From positions 1-64,000 of the forward strand of contig NZ_JACOOQ010000013.1 in NCBI RefSeq assembly GCF_014287815.1: DNA of 64,000 nucleotides, given 5' to 3'. The notes beneath the pieces were generated by a model. The model saw nothing but the letters and a program-made list of their open reading frames with translations. It did not search any database and had not been told where the DNA came from. Of the stretch, positions 48,579-57,546 are shown piece by piece. The translations under genes were made by a program, and so were the position numbers. The stretch comes from Clostridium lentum. GTDB taxonomy: Bacteria > Bacillota > Clostridia > Clostridiales > Clostridiaceae. Within the stretch, counting starts at the first letter, position 1; each line of letters starts with the position of its first letter.

Positions 48579-48653
48579 TGGCAGGGATAGCAGGATTCGA
48601 ACCTACGAATACCACAGTCAAAGTGTGGTGCCTTACCACTTGGCGATATCCCT
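48579..48653 (-). tRNA. tRNA-Gln (anticodon UUG)
   Basis: Acceptor AGGGATA pairs perfectly with TATCCCT; discriminator G and encoded CCA. The stem CCACA/TGTGG encloses CTTTGAC with anticodon TTG. T-loop GTTCGAATC present. Confidence 0.97.
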
Positions 48654-48656
48654 ATA

Positions 48657-48733
48657 TGGGGTGGACGATGGGACTCGAACCCACGACAACCAGAACCACA
48701 ATCTGGCGCTCTACCAACTGAACTACGTCCACC
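48657..48733 (-). tRNA. tRNA-His (anticodon GUG)
   Basis: Acceptor GTGGACG pairs with CGTCCAC, and the extra 5' G (G-1) faces C73, the identity mark of tRNA-His. Stem CCAGA/TCTGG encloses TTGTGGT with anticodon GTG. CCA is encoded. Confidence 0.97.
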
Positions 48734-48738
48734 ATACA

Positions 48739-48815
<77 letters not shown>

Positions 48816-48839
48816 ATGTGTCTGTCGACTACTTTTAAT

Positions 48840-48868
48840 ATTATATAGACAAGTTCGACATATGTCAA
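48840..48868 (-). promoter_or_regulatory. Consensus promoter of the tRNA operon
   Basis: On the minus strand a perfect TTGACA (48868-48863), 17-base spacer and perfect TATAAT (48845-48840), as expected for a strongly expressed stable-RNA operon. Confidence 0.93.
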
Positions 48869-48924
48869 CAGTTTTTTTAAAACTTTCCTCAAAGTTTTAA
48901 AAAGTTAACCAGTACATGTCGTTT

Positions 48925-48944
48925 CACTAATGCACTTAATTAAC
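48925..48944 (+). repeat. 20-bp direct repeat, left copy (flanks the HTH/DUF2975 pair)
   Basis: This 20-base stretch matches 49775-49794 at 18 of 20 positions in the same orientation. Together the copies bracket the HTH and DUF2975 genes. Confidence 0.55.
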
Positions 48945-48951
48945 CTAATGT

Positions 48952-49152
48952 TTATCTATACTCAAGAATGTCTCCTGGTTGGCATTCTAAAACTTTGCAA
49001 ATAGCTTCTAGAGTAGAAAATCTTACAGCTTTGGCCTTTCCTGTTTTCAATATAGATAAATTAGCAGGAGTCACCCCCACCTTTTCCGACAATTCATTTA
49101 ATGACATCTTCCTCTTAGCCATCATCACATCTAGATTTACTATTATAGGCAT
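48952..49152 (-). CDS. Short XRE/Cro-type DNA-binding protein (YozG-like)
   Basis: The 66-residue protein is essentially one helix-turn-helix: MSLNELSEKVGVTPANLSIL with LEAICKVLECQPGDILEY after it. Such minimal regulators often sit directly behind a DUF2975 membrane protein, as here (gap 9 bases). The pair probably works as a membrane sensor and a small regulator, though what it senses is unknown. GGAGGG precedes the ATG. Confidence 0.85.
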   Translation of the reverse strand: MPIIVNLDVMMAKRKMSLNELSEKVGVTPANLSILKTGKAKAVRFSTLEAICKVLECQPGDILEYR

Positions 49153-49161
49153 ATTTCCCTC

Positions 49162-49641
49162 CTATATTATGTATTTACTTTCTTCTTTTAACTCTTCTGA
49201 TTCTTCTCTTATTTTTATAGCTTCATGAAATACATAAGCTACTACTGCTGAAAATGATCCTAATACTAATAAAATCACTGTTTCAAATTTTATGGAAAAA
49301 ATACTACTTATATCAATAATATGCATACCACCTTGTTCATTGTTAACAAAACAAAAGCCTATGGCTAATACATATAGTATATACGAAATAATATTAAACC
49401 TTTTTACATTTTCCATGATAAAAACTTGTTTTTTTATTACTAATTGAACAATTTTTTTAAGTTCATACAAAATAATAGTTAATAAAATAGTTCCTACAAC
49501 ACCTAATAAAAGTTTAATAATACTTGCTTCTATTTTCCCACTATAAATTCCTATTCCTACAATAATAGATGCTGCAAATGCTCCTAAAACAAAAAATAAA
49601 GCCATATTAATAAATAAATTTGTCCATTTTGCCTTTTCCAT
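49162..49641 (-). CDS. DUF2975-family membrane protein
   Basis: The 159-residue protein has four predicted membrane helices (about residues 9-30, 41-60, 84-101 and 118-140) and the spacing of DUF2975 proteins, which are typically encoded just before a small XRE regulator. Start ATG at 49641 has an unusual Shine-Dalgarno made of seven G residues. Function is not known; modulation of the partner regulator is the usual inference. Confidence 0.78.
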   Translation of the reverse strand: MEKAKWTNLFINMALFFVLGAFAASIIVGIGIYSGKIEASIIKLLLGVVGTILLTIILYELKKIVQLVIKKQVFIMENVKRFNIISYILYVLAIGFCFVNNEQGGMHIIDISSIFSIKFETVILLVLGSFSAVVAYVFHEAIKIREESEELKEESKYII

Positions 49642-49646
49642 ACTTT

Positions 49647-49653
49647 CCCCCCC
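49647..49653 (-). promoter_or_regulatory. Homopolymeric G7 Shine-Dalgarno of the DUF2975 gene
   Basis: On the minus strand GGGGGGG lies five bases before the ATG. Runs of this length can slip in replication and would change the spacing to the start. Confidence 0.6.
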
Positions 49654-49774
49654 AAATTTTTCTTAATTATATAATATATTGTTTTTTTGTTTATTTCAAT
49701 ATATTTTTATTGTTTTTCGATAAAAATACATTAATTAGCGAAGCGTTAATTTAGTTAAACAGTGAATATCACTC

Positions 49775-49794
49775 CGCTAATTCACTTAATTAAC
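49775..49794 (+). repeat. 20-bp direct repeat, right copy
   Basis: Matches 48925-48944 at 18 of 20 positions in the same orientation. Confidence 0.55.
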
Positions 49795-49849
49795 TCATCA
49801 CAAGTGACTAGTGAAACGCTTATATTGCTACGCTCATAAGCTAATTAAA

Positions 49850-49873
49850 TTTTTATATACAAGTATATAAAAA
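49850..49873. repeat. 11-bp AT-rich hairpin
   Basis: TTTTTATATAC (49850-49860) and GTATATAAAAA (49863-49873) pair perfectly around two bases. Confidence 0.6.
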
Positions 49874-49917
49874 ATTAAGGAGAGAATTTCTACGAAATTC
49901 TTTTAAATATATATTTT

Positions 49918-50027
49918 AGAAATTCCCTAAGGAATCTCATCCTTAATTCATAATTCATAATTCATAATTGTAAAAAGGAATTCCCTTAGGAGTTTCATCC
50001 TCAATTCTTCATTTTTCATTTTTAATT
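49918..50027 (+). repeat. Two diverged 52-bp direct repeats with embedded 7-bp tandem units
   Basis: 49918-49969 and 49976-50027 align end to end with roughly three-quarters identity by eye; both start AG(A/G)AATTCCC. The first copy ends in almost four tandem TAATTCA units (49944-49969). A related hairpin unit occurs at 63193-63230. Confidence 0.65.
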
Positions 50028-50143
50028 TTTCATTCTTAATTTTTTAACTAGCCGAAGGCGACTTAACTAATTAGCATTTTCAATTGCCTCTCCATTATGG
50101 TAATATATCTCCATAAAATATATTCATTACACAGGAGGAAAAA

Positions 50144-51319
50144 ATGAAAAACAAATCTTTAATATTTATATTATTACTTACCCTATTTAGTTCATTAACT
50201 TTCAGCATGGCACATCCAGTAACACCTATGCTTATGAAATCATTAAGTTTACCATCTTTTATGTTTGGTATTTTATTTGCAGTAATGGCTATTGGAAACT
50301 TTATTGGTTCTCCACTATGGGGAACATTATCCGATAATAAGGGAAGAATTAAATTTTTAATATTAGGTGCTTTAGGATATGGTTTTAGTCAATTGGGATT
50401 TGGATATGTAACTAACCCGTTAATAATTCTTCTTTTTAGATTTACAGGTGGTTTTTTTGTAGTAAGCTATCTAACTACTTCTATGGCTTATATTACTGAT
50501 ATAACCACTAAAGAAACAAGAGTTAAGTATATAACTTACTATTCAGCAACTAGTACAATTGGTTCTGCTCTTGGTTCTCTTTTGGGTGGTACTATTGGAC
50601 GTAATAACTATAAAATTACATTTATTGTACAATTTATTTTCTGTATGATATTAGCTATATCTGTATACTTTTTATTGAATGAAACTATAACACCTTCAAG
50701 TGAAAAAATATACTTTAAGAAAAATAAATCTAATACTAATTCAACTTTTACTAATAAAAACTTAATGTCAGTTTTTATCGTAATAATATTATTTTTCTTT
50801 GCTTCCACAAGTTATAATTCGACAATAAATTATTATATAGAAGATGTATTAAATTTATCATCAACATTTATAGGTGCTTTCTTAGCTATAGCTGGTATAG
50901 TTGGATTTACAGTGAACTTATTTTTCACACCACTACTTACAAAATACTTTAAAGAAATTAATGTTTTTAAAATAATTACTTTACTTTTAAGCTTAACATT
51001 ATTACTTATGGTTTATTGCAATAATTTAACAATATTCTTTTGTGCAGCAATACTTTTTGCTTCATTAGCAAGTATGCATATTCCTCTTCAACAAACTTTA
51101 ATAACCAAACTATCTAATGAAAACTATGGCTCATTGATGGGTATTCTTAATTCTTGTAAAGCTATAGGTATGGTTGCTGGTTCACTTTCTGCAGGATTTA
51201 TATTTGAACTTGGAAATAAATTACCTTTCTTTATTTCAGCTATAATTATTGCCACTGGACTTATTATATTAGCTTTATCAACAAAAAAAAGTTTGTCAAA
51301 TAAAATTAAATCATATTAA
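50144..51319 (+). CDS. Major facilitator superfamily transporter
   Basis: The 391-residue protein has about twelve membrane helices in two halves. The loop 2-3 signature of MFS drug/sugar transporters is visible as GNFIGSPLWGTLSDNKGRIK (about residues 50-69). Distant resemblance to multidrug efflux proteins of the TetA/NorA type is only general. AGGAGG precedes the ATG. No regulatory gene neighbours it closely on the same strand. Confidence 0.85.
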   Translation: MKNKSLIFILLLTLFSSLTFSMAHPVTPMLMKSLSLPSFMFGILFAVMAIGNFIGSPLWGTLSDNKGRIKFLILGALGYGFSQLGFGYVTNPLIILLFRFTGGFFVVSYLTTSMAYITDITTKETRVKYITYYSATSTIGSALGSLLGGTIGRNNYKITFIVQFIFCMILAISVYFLLNETITPSSEKIYFKKNKSNTNSTFTNKNLMSVFIVIILFFFASTSYNSTINYYIEDVLNLSSTFIGAFLAIAGIVGFTVNLFFTPLLTKYFKEINVFKIITLLLSLTLLLMVYCNNLTIFFCAAILFASLASMHIPLQQTLITKLSNENYGSLMGILNSCKAIGMVAGSLSAGFIFELGNKLPFFISAIIIATGLIILALSTKKSLSNKIKSY

Positions 51320-51322
51320 TTA

Positions 51323-51356
51323 CAAAAACAAGGATATGACTTATTCCATATCCTTG
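51323..51356. terminator. Terminator between convergent MFS and clpB genes
   Basis: CAAGGATATG (51329-51338) pairs with CATATCCTTG (51347-51356); the minus strand continues into TTTTTG, so it serves clpB best. Confidence 0.85.
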
Positions 51357-51363
51357 ATATTTA

Positions 51364-53964
51364 TTATTCACTTTTTATTACTATTTCATCATCATGGCCA
51401 TCAACAATTACATGTGAACCATAATGTACATCTCCAGAGATTATCTTTCTAGCAAGGTTATTTTCTAGAGTATTTTGAATAAATCTCTTAAGTGGCCTTG
51501 CTCCATAAACTGGATCGTAACCTTCAACAGCCAAGATATGCTTAGCTGCTGGTGTAATTTCTAAAGTTATATTTCTATCTTTTAATCTATTGGCAACTTC
51601 ACCAACAAATATATCAATAATCTTTGTGATACCTGATTCAGATAATGGTTTAAACATAATTATATCGTCAACCCTATTTAAGAATTCCGGCTTAAATCTC
51701 ATCTTTAATTCATCCATAACGGAAGCTCTTATGCTAGGATCTATACTTTCTTCAGAAGTATTTTCAAGCAAATAGTTACTTCCTATATTAGATGTCATAA
51801 TAATTATTGTATTTTTAAAATCTACAGTCTTACCTTTATTATCAGTAAGTCTTCCATCATCTAATATTTGTAGGAAGATATTAAAGACATCTTCATGGGC
51901 CTTTTCAATTTCATCAAAAAGAATTACACTATATGGTTTTCTTCTAACTGCCTCAGTAAGCTGCCCACCTTCTTCATAGCCAACATATCCTGGAGGAGCT
52001 CCAACTAATCTAGATACTGTATGCTTTTCCATATATTCAGACATATCAATTCTGATGATATTTTCCTCTGAATCAAAAAGATTTCTAGCAAGTGTTTTAG
52101 CAAGTTCTGTTTTACCTACACCTGTTGGACCTAAGAAGATGAATGATCCTATTGGTCTATTTATGTCCTTTAATCCAGCTCTAGCTCTTAAAATAGCTGA
52201 TGTAACTGCGGTAACTGCTTCACTTTGACCAATAACCCTCTTTTCCATTTCATCTTCTAGTCTTAATAATTTTTCTCTTTCACCTTCTAGAAGATTAGAT
52301 ACTGGAATTCCTGTCCATTTTGAAAGTATTTGAGAAACTTCTTCCTCAGTTACTTCTTCCTTAAGAAGTGCACCTTCATAATTCTCCTTTACCTCTACTT
52401 CCATCTGCTTAATAGCTTCTTCTAATGATGGAATTTCACTATATTGTATTTCAGCTGCCTTATTATAGTCATAATTTCTTTGAGCTTGCTCTAAGTTTCC
52501 TCTAGCATCATCAAGCCTACTCTTCAACTCTTTAAGTTTATCTATGGCACCTTTTTCTCTTTCAAATTTGGCAGTCATTTCATCATTTTTACCCTTAAGC
52601 TCTGCATATTCCTTTTCAAGAGCTTCTAACTTCTTTTTAGAACCTTCATCCTTTTCCTTAGTCAATGCTTCTTTTTCAATTTCAAGTTGCATAAGCTTTC
52701 TTCTTACAACATCAAGCTCTGATGGTAGAGAATCTATTTCTGTTCTTATCATAGCACCTGCTTCATCAATAAGATCTATAGCCTTATCTGGTAAATATCT
52801 ATCTGATATATACCTATCTGATAATTTTGCTGCTGCAACTAATGCTGAGTCATGAATTCTAACACCATGATGAATTTCAAATCTTTCTTTTAACCCTCTT
52901 AAAATAGAAATTGCATCTTCTACTGATGGTTCATCAACAATTACTGGTTGGAACCTTCTCTCTAGAGCCTTATCCTTTTCTATATATTGTCTATATTCAT
53001 CAAAGGTTGTTGCACCTATACAGTGAAGTTCTCCTCTAGCTAAAAGTGGCTTAATTAAATTACCAGCATCCATTGCCCCATCTGTTTTACCAGCACCAAC
53101 AATAGTATGGATTTCATCAATAAATAAAATAATTCTTCCTTCACTATTTTGAACTTCTTTCAATACAGCTTTTAATCTTTCTTCAAACTCACCTCTATAC
53201 TTTGCTCCAGCAATCAATGAACCCATATCTAATGAAAAGATAATCTTATCCTTTAGACCTTCTGGTACATCTCCTCGAACAATTCTTTCAGCAAGCCCTT
53301 CTACAATAGCAGTTTTACCTACACCTGGCTCACCAATAAGCACTGGATTATTCTTAGTTCTTCTAGAAAGTATTCTTACTGTTCTTCTTATTTCATCATC
53401 TCTTCCTATAACTGGATCAAGCTTATGCTTCTTAGCTAGCTCCACAAGATTCGTACCGTATTTAGCAAGAGCATCATATGTTCCTTCTGGATCTTGTGTA
53501 TCAACTCTTTGGCTTCCTCTTACTTCCTGAAGTACTTTCATAAAGCTCTTCTTATTAACACCATATTTATTTAAAATCTCTTTAGTTGATCCTTTTTTAT
53601 CTACATCTAATATAGCAAGCATAAGATGTTCTACACTTATATATGAATCTTTAAATTCTTTTGCTATTTCATCTGCTGCAATAAGCACCCTATCAATATC
53701 CCTTGTTATATATGGTCCTGCACCTTCAGAACCACTGCCTGATACCTTTGGCATTCTTTCTAAAGCTGATGCAACATCTAATTTCATCATTTTTATATTA
53801 ATGCCCATCTTTGTGAAAATATTAGGTACCAATCCATCTTCTTGTTCTAATAAAGCAGAAAATAAGTGAATTATATCAATTTGTTGATGACTATATTTTA
53901 CTGCTGTTAAATTGGCGTCATTTAATGCTTGTTGTACTCTTAATGTCATTTTTTCAACGTTCAT
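51364..53964 (-). CDS. clpB: Disaggregase ClpB
   Basis: The 866-residue protein has a Clp N domain, NBD1 with Walker A GEPGVGKT (near 206), a coiled-coil M domain (about 400-530) typical of ClpB rather than ClpC, and NBD2 with GPTGVGKT (near 606). It rescues proteins from aggregates together with DnaK. A perfect CtsR operator overlaps its promoter, so it is heat-shock controlled by CtsR rather than by HrcA alone. The gene stands as a single transcription unit with its own terminator. Confidence 0.97.
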   Translation of the reverse strand: MNVEKMTLRVQQALNDANLTAVKYSHQQIDIIHLFSALLEQEDGLVPNIFTKMGINIKMMKLDVASALERMPKVSGSGSEGAGPYITRDIDRVLIAADEIAKEFKDSYISVEHLMLAILDVDKKGSTKEILNKYGVNKKSFMKVLQEVRGSQRVDTQDPEGTYDALAKYGTNLVELAKKHKLDPVIGRDDEIRRTVRILSRRTKNNPVLIGEPGVGKTAIVEGLAERIVRGDVPEGLKDKIIFSLDMGSLIAGAKYRGEFEERLKAVLKEVQNSEGRIILFIDEIHTIVGAGKTDGAMDAGNLIKPLLARGELHCIGATTFDEYRQYIEKDKALERRFQPVIVDEPSVEDAISILRGLKERFEIHHGVRIHDSALVAAAKLSDRYISDRYLPDKAIDLIDEAGAMIRTEIDSLPSELDVVRRKLMQLEIEKEALTKEKDEGSKKKLEALEKEYAELKGKNDEMTAKFEREKGAIDKLKELKSRLDDARGNLEQAQRNYDYNKAAEIQYSEIPSLEEAIKQMEVEVKENYEGALLKEEVTEEEVSQILSKWTGIPVSNLLEGEREKLLRLEDEMEKRVIGQSEAVTAVTSAILRARAGLKDINRPIGSFIFLGPTGVGKTELAKTLARNLFDSEENIIRIDMSEYMEKHTVSRLVGAPPGYVGYEEGGQLTEAVRRKPYSVILFDEIEKAHEDVFNIFLQILDDGRLTDNKGKTVDFKNTIIIMTSNIGSNYLLENTSEESIDPSIRASVMDELKMRFKPEFLNRVDDIIMFKPLSESGITKIIDIFVGEVANRLKDRNITLEITPAAKHILAVEGYDPVYGARPLKRFIQNTLENNLARKIISGDVHYGSHVIVDGHDDEIVIKSE

Positions 53965-53991
53965 TTATTTCACCTCGTTTATTTTTTTCTT

Positions 53992-54021
53992 ACTATATTA
54001 TTATAGTAATATAAAAGTCAA
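53992..54021 (-). promoter_or_regulatory. Promoter of clpB overlapped by a CtsR box
   Basis: On the minus strand TTGACT (54021-54016), 18-base spacer and TATAGT (53997-53992). The -35 box is part of the CtsR operator. Confidence 0.6.
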
Positions 54022-54032
54022 AGAAAGTCAAA
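54016..54032. promoter_or_regulatory. CtsR operator (perfect tandem heptad)
   Basis: AGTCAAA-GAA-AGTCAAA matches the known CtsR consensus RGTCAAANANRGTCAAA at every defined position. Confidence 0.93.
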
Positions 54033-54161
54033 GTATATTTTTATCTTTTTTCTTTTTATATTATTACCAGTATTTTTGTTTTATAATAAATTAATTGATA
54101 TAATATTTACCATAAGCTTAAGATAGTAAAAAAGATAATTTTAGATAAAAGAGGTGAAATT

Positions 54162-56228
54162 TTGAGAAAGCAATATATAAACTATCCTTTAAATCTACCA
54201 GTGAATATTTCGTATTATAATATTCATAATTATCCCACTCACTGGCATAGTTCCACCGAGATCATTTATGTACTGGAGGGAACTATCAATATTTCCATAG
54301 ATACAGATAGTTTTATTTTAAAAGAAAATGAAGTTGAAATAATTAACCCTGATGAATGTCATTCATTCTCCAGCGAAAGTGATAATAAAGTGTTGATATT
54401 TCAAATCGATCCTGATTTCTTCGAAAAGTATTATAAAGATATTAGAAATGTTTTCTTTTATACTAATTCTAACGATGAAGAGGATCAAAGTGGCGAAAAA
54501 TATGATGAGCTTAAATCTCTTCTTTGCAAAATATTATGTGAATTTGTTCAGACTCTAGATGATTTCGACGAACAAATAGAAGATATTCTAATCAACTTGC
54601 TTTATCATTTAATAAATAATTTTCACTACCTTACTACCGATAAAGAGGAGCTTAAAGAAAAATCAGAACAACTAGATAGATATCATCGAATCTCTAAGTA
54701 TATCTTTAATAATTATAACAATAATATAACCTTACAGGAAATAGCTAAAAAGGAATTTCTTAGTCCACATTATTTATCTCATGAAATTAAATATGCTACT
54801 GGCCACAGTTTTACTCATTTAATAAATCTTACTCGTATAGAGGAATCAATTAAACTTCTTTTAGATACTTCTATGAGTATAACTGAAATATCTGAAGAAA
54901 TAGGTTTTTCCCATGTACGTTATTATAATAAAAACTTTAAATTATATTTTGGTTGTACCCCCCTTCAATACAGAAAGAAATATTATTTAAACGAAAAGGA
55001 TTTTGATAATTCCAAAAATGTTACTTCCTTAGATTTAAATAATGCTCTTAATTTATTATCATATAATTTAGAAAACTATGATAGGTTTAATTTTGAAAAT
55101 AAACTTTGGAATATACATATAAACATGAATGAATCATTAAATATATTTGATAATAATTTCAAAGATATTTTAAATCTCGGTGAAGCTTTCGACCTGTTAA
55201 TTGAAGATAATAAAGATATTTTAGAAGAGGTGCAAGAAGAAATACACTTTACTTATGGTAGACTGGAAAAGATGTTCCATAACGATATGGGGGTCTTCAT
55301 AGATTCTGACTTTTATAATTGGAATAGAGCTAAATCTGTATTAGAATTTCTTTATGATATTGACATAAAACCATTAATAGTTATTGATAATTTAACCTTT
55401 ACCACCGAAAAATATAGAAATGTTTTAAAAAGCTTTATTGAATATTTTTCAGCATTAGATTTTTCACCTATAGAACACTTAAAATTTCAATTTTCTTCTA
55501 CCATAAACAAAGAAATTAAAAATAATCTTTTAGATTTTCTAAATAGTGAATTTAATTTCGAAATTTTGGATAATGATTTTATCATTGAAAACACTTTAAA
55601 TCAAATATATGACACTTCTTACATGCTTCCTTATATAATACACAGTACTATCTTTAAAAAGGATAACCTTTCATTTTTAAGAAATTTTGATGTGTTAGAA
55701 AAAGCTACCAACATCACTAACGAAGTATTTATTGGAGCCTCTGGAATTGTTAATGATATGGGGATACGTAAACCATCTTATTATGCTTTTTATCTTTTAA
55801 GCAAGCTGGCTGATGAAATAGTATCCATTGATGATGGTTGTATCGTAACTAAATCTGATGACCTATGTGCTATACTTCTATATTGTCATAATAACGATAT
55901 AGACTCTTTAGCTAAATATGACACTATCTATAAAAATGGTATATTAAAAAAATCCTTTAAAAAGAAATACTCTTTAAATATAGCTAATTTAAAAAGTTCA
56001 ACAAGGATAATCACTTATACCATCGATGAAAGCACTGGTTCTTCCTATAACTATTGGCTTTCTATGGGCTCTCCTAAAAGACTTAACAAAGAAGAAAAAG
56101 AAATACTCCATAAAGCTTCTTATCCTAAAATTGAATTTAAATACAGCAAAAAAAATTCTGTCTTAAATATAATTACTGAATTAAATGGATACGGTGCAAA
56201 ACTAATAATTTTACGAAACATAAAATAA
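54162..56228 (+). CDS. AraC-family regulator with cupin sensor and GH39-like C-terminal domain
   Basis: The 688-residue protein has an N-terminal cupin-type sensor (HWHSSTEIIYVLEGTI), an AraC double helix-turn-helix (about residues 180-285, with ITLQEIAKKEFLSPHYLSHE and ITEISEEIGFSHVRYYNK) and a long C-terminal region (about 290-688) similar to family 39 glycosidases, ending in MGIRKPSYYAFYLL and similar segments. Such AraC-GH39 fusions occur in Firmicutes sugar regulators. The GH39 part probably senses rather than cuts sugar; catalytic Glu residues could not be confirmed. The start is TTG at 54162 after GAGGTG. Target genes are not adjacent. Confidence 0.82.
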   Translation: MRKQYINYPLNLPVNISYYNIHNYPTHWHSSTEIIYVLEGTINISIDTDSFILKENEVEIINPDECHSFSSESDNKVLIFQIDPDFFEKYYKDIRNVFFYTNSNDEEDQSGEKYDELKSLLCKILCEFVQTLDDFDEQIEDILINLLYHLINNFHYLTTDKEELKEKSEQLDRYHRISKYIFNNYNNNITLQEIAKKEFLSPHYLSHEIKYATGHSFTHLINLTRIEESIKLLLDTSMSITEISEEIGFSHVRYYNKNFKLYFGCTPLQYRKKYYLNEKDFDNSKNVTSLDLNNALNLLSYNLENYDRFNFENKLWNIHINMNESLNIFDNNFKDILNLGEAFDLLIEDNKDILEEVQEEIHFTYGRLEKMFHNDMGVFIDSDFYNWNRAKSVLEFLYDIDIKPLIVIDNLTFTTEKYRNVLKSFIEYFSALDFSPIEHLKFQFSSTINKEIKNNLLDFLNSEFNFEILDNDFIIENTLNQIYDTSYMLPYIIHSTIFKKDNLSFLRNFDVLEKATNITNEVFIGASGIVNDMGIRKPSYYAFYLLSKLADEIVSIDDGCIVTKSDDLCAILLYCHNNDIDSLAKYDTIYKNGILKKSFKKKYSLNIANLKSSTRIITYTIDESTGSSYNYWLSMGSPKRLNKEEKEILHKASYPKIEFKYSKKNSVLNIITELNGYGAKLIILRNIK

Positions 56229-56240
56229 CAATTATTTATA

Positions 56241-56270
56241 AAAAGATAAGCAGTTTTGCTTATCTTTTAT
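56241..56270. terminator. Bidirectional terminator between the AraC and HTH-TPR genes
   Basis: AAAAGATAAGCA (56241-56252) pairs perfectly with TGCTTATCTTTT (56257-56268). It overlaps the stop codon of the minus-strand gene. Confidence 0.9.
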
Positions 56271-57529
56271 AGCTTCTTTTCTAAATTCATAGCTAAAGTA
56301 AAATATTTTATACATTCTTTTGGTTCATTTAAATTATAATATAAATCAGCCATTTCCAGACATCTCTTATATCTCTCTTCTTTATTGGCAAATCTAAATA
56401 AAGAATCTGTAGATAAATTCATATACATTTCTGCTTCTCTATATTTATTATTTTTTTGTAAAAGCATTCCTTTAAAATAATATGCTCTTTCAATAAGATG
56501 TAAGTCATTAAAGCATATAGCTAAATTCAAAGCAGTATCACAAATAGAAACAGCTAAATCAAGTTCATTATTATAATATAAAGTACAAATACATTTTATA
56601 AGAAATTTCACATATTCTCTTTCATTTTCCTTTGGGAAAATATCTATAGATTCTTTTATTTCATTTATTGCCTTAACATTATCCATTATGGCAAAGTAAT
56701 ATTTTCCATTTTCTGCTTTTGAATTTGCAACTTCAACTAAATCATTACCTTGATATCTTCTTGCAAGATTTATATATCTATCTGCCTCAACTTTATTTAA
56801 CAATATATTTAAATTAGCAAACTCTTGATATATTTTTCCTTTATCCTTATTATCTTCAATATAATCTATATATTTTACGGCATTCATAAGTTTATTATAT
56901 CCCTCTTGTATTTCATTAGTTTCTTTGTAGCAAAGCCCCTCTCTGAAACAAGTATATACATACCCCTTCTTATCTCTTATTCCATTTTCTTCAATTACTT
57001 CCCTTATCTTTGAGAAATAATTAATTGCTTCATTATACTCTTTCATCTTCATAAAAAATGAAGCCATATCATTATAATAAATCAAAGTATTTTTATCACT
57101 GCTACTTTTTTGATATAAATCATAATATTGCGAAATAAGAAGCTGTATATTTTCAATTTTATTATTTTCAACATAAAAATTTAATAATCTATGAATTAAC
57201 TCAAATGCTAAGTCTAAGTATGAATAATCCATAGCATACTCTAAATTATAATTTATAAATTCATCTATTTTATTAAGTGGTACTTTATTATTTCTTAATA
57301 AATTAAGATTTTCTTCTATTTGTTCATAAACATCTTGAACTAGATAGTTATAATCTATATCAATTTTTTTAGAAATATACTGTAATACTTCACTATCTGC
57401 CTTTATTTTTCCATTTTCAATACAGCTCATTTTAGAGATAGATATTTCATCACTACATAGTTCCTTAAGTGTTATCCCTTTATAAACTCTGGCTCTTTTT
57501 ATTTTTTCTCCAGTTGATAATATTTCCAT
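56267..57529 (-). CDS. HTH (XRE) regulator with TPR repeats, second of a tandem pair
   Basis: The 420-residue protein starts with a helix-turn-helix (MEILSTGEKIKRARVYKGI) and continues with helical TPR-like repeats to the end (YNDMASFFMKMKEYNEAINYF as one unit, AYYFKGMLLQKNNKYREAEM as another). The start is the internal ATG with GGGGGTAGG upstream; the TTG four codons before is part of that site. It follows a close paralog, so the two arose by duplication. The layout resembles RNPP/Rgg peptide-sensing regulators, but no signal peptide gene was found beside it. Confidence 0.8.
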   Translation of the reverse strand: MEILSTGEKIKRARVYKGITLKELCSDEISISKMSCIENGKIKADSEVLQYISKKIDIDYNYLVQDVYEQIEENLNLLRNNKVPLNKIDEFINYNLEYAMDYSYLDLAFELIHRLLNFYVENNKIENIQLLISQYYDLYQKSSSDKNTLIYYNDMASFFMKMKEYNEAINYFSKIREVIEENGIRDKKGYVYTCFREGLCYKETNEIQEGYNKLMNAVKYIDYIEDNKDKGKIYQEFANLNILLNKVEADRYINLARRYQGNDLVEVANSKAENGKYYFAIMDNVKAINEIKESIDIFPKENEREYVKFLIKCICTLYYNNELDLAVSICDTALNLAICFNDLHLIERAYYFKGMLLQKNNKYREAEMYMNLSTDSLFRFANKEERYKRCLEMADLYYNLNEPKECIKYFTLAMNLEKKL

Positions 57530-57546
57530 TCCTACCCCCAAATAAC

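Larger units (their letters stand above)
49654..50143. other. Repeat-rich intergenic region, no gene seen
   Basis: About 490 bases carry no convincing ORF. Contents in order: inverted repeat AATTAGCG (49733-49740) / CGCTAATT (49775-49782); a 20-bp direct repeat (49775-49794); a GCTTAT/ATAAGC repeat near 49820; a hairpin at 49850-49873; the palindrome AGAATTTC/GAAATTCT near 49892-49911; two diverged 52-bp direct repeats (49918-49969 and 49976-50027); and TTAACTAGCCGAAGGCG near 50042, which resembles TTAATTAGCGAAGCG at 49731. The MFS promoter must lie near the right end. Confidence 0.7.

Noticed and set aside
48880..48912. 13-bp AT-rich hairpin upstream of the tRNA promoter
   Set aside because: It has no T run in the right place for either neighbour and is low in information; it may only act as an AT-rich upstream element.
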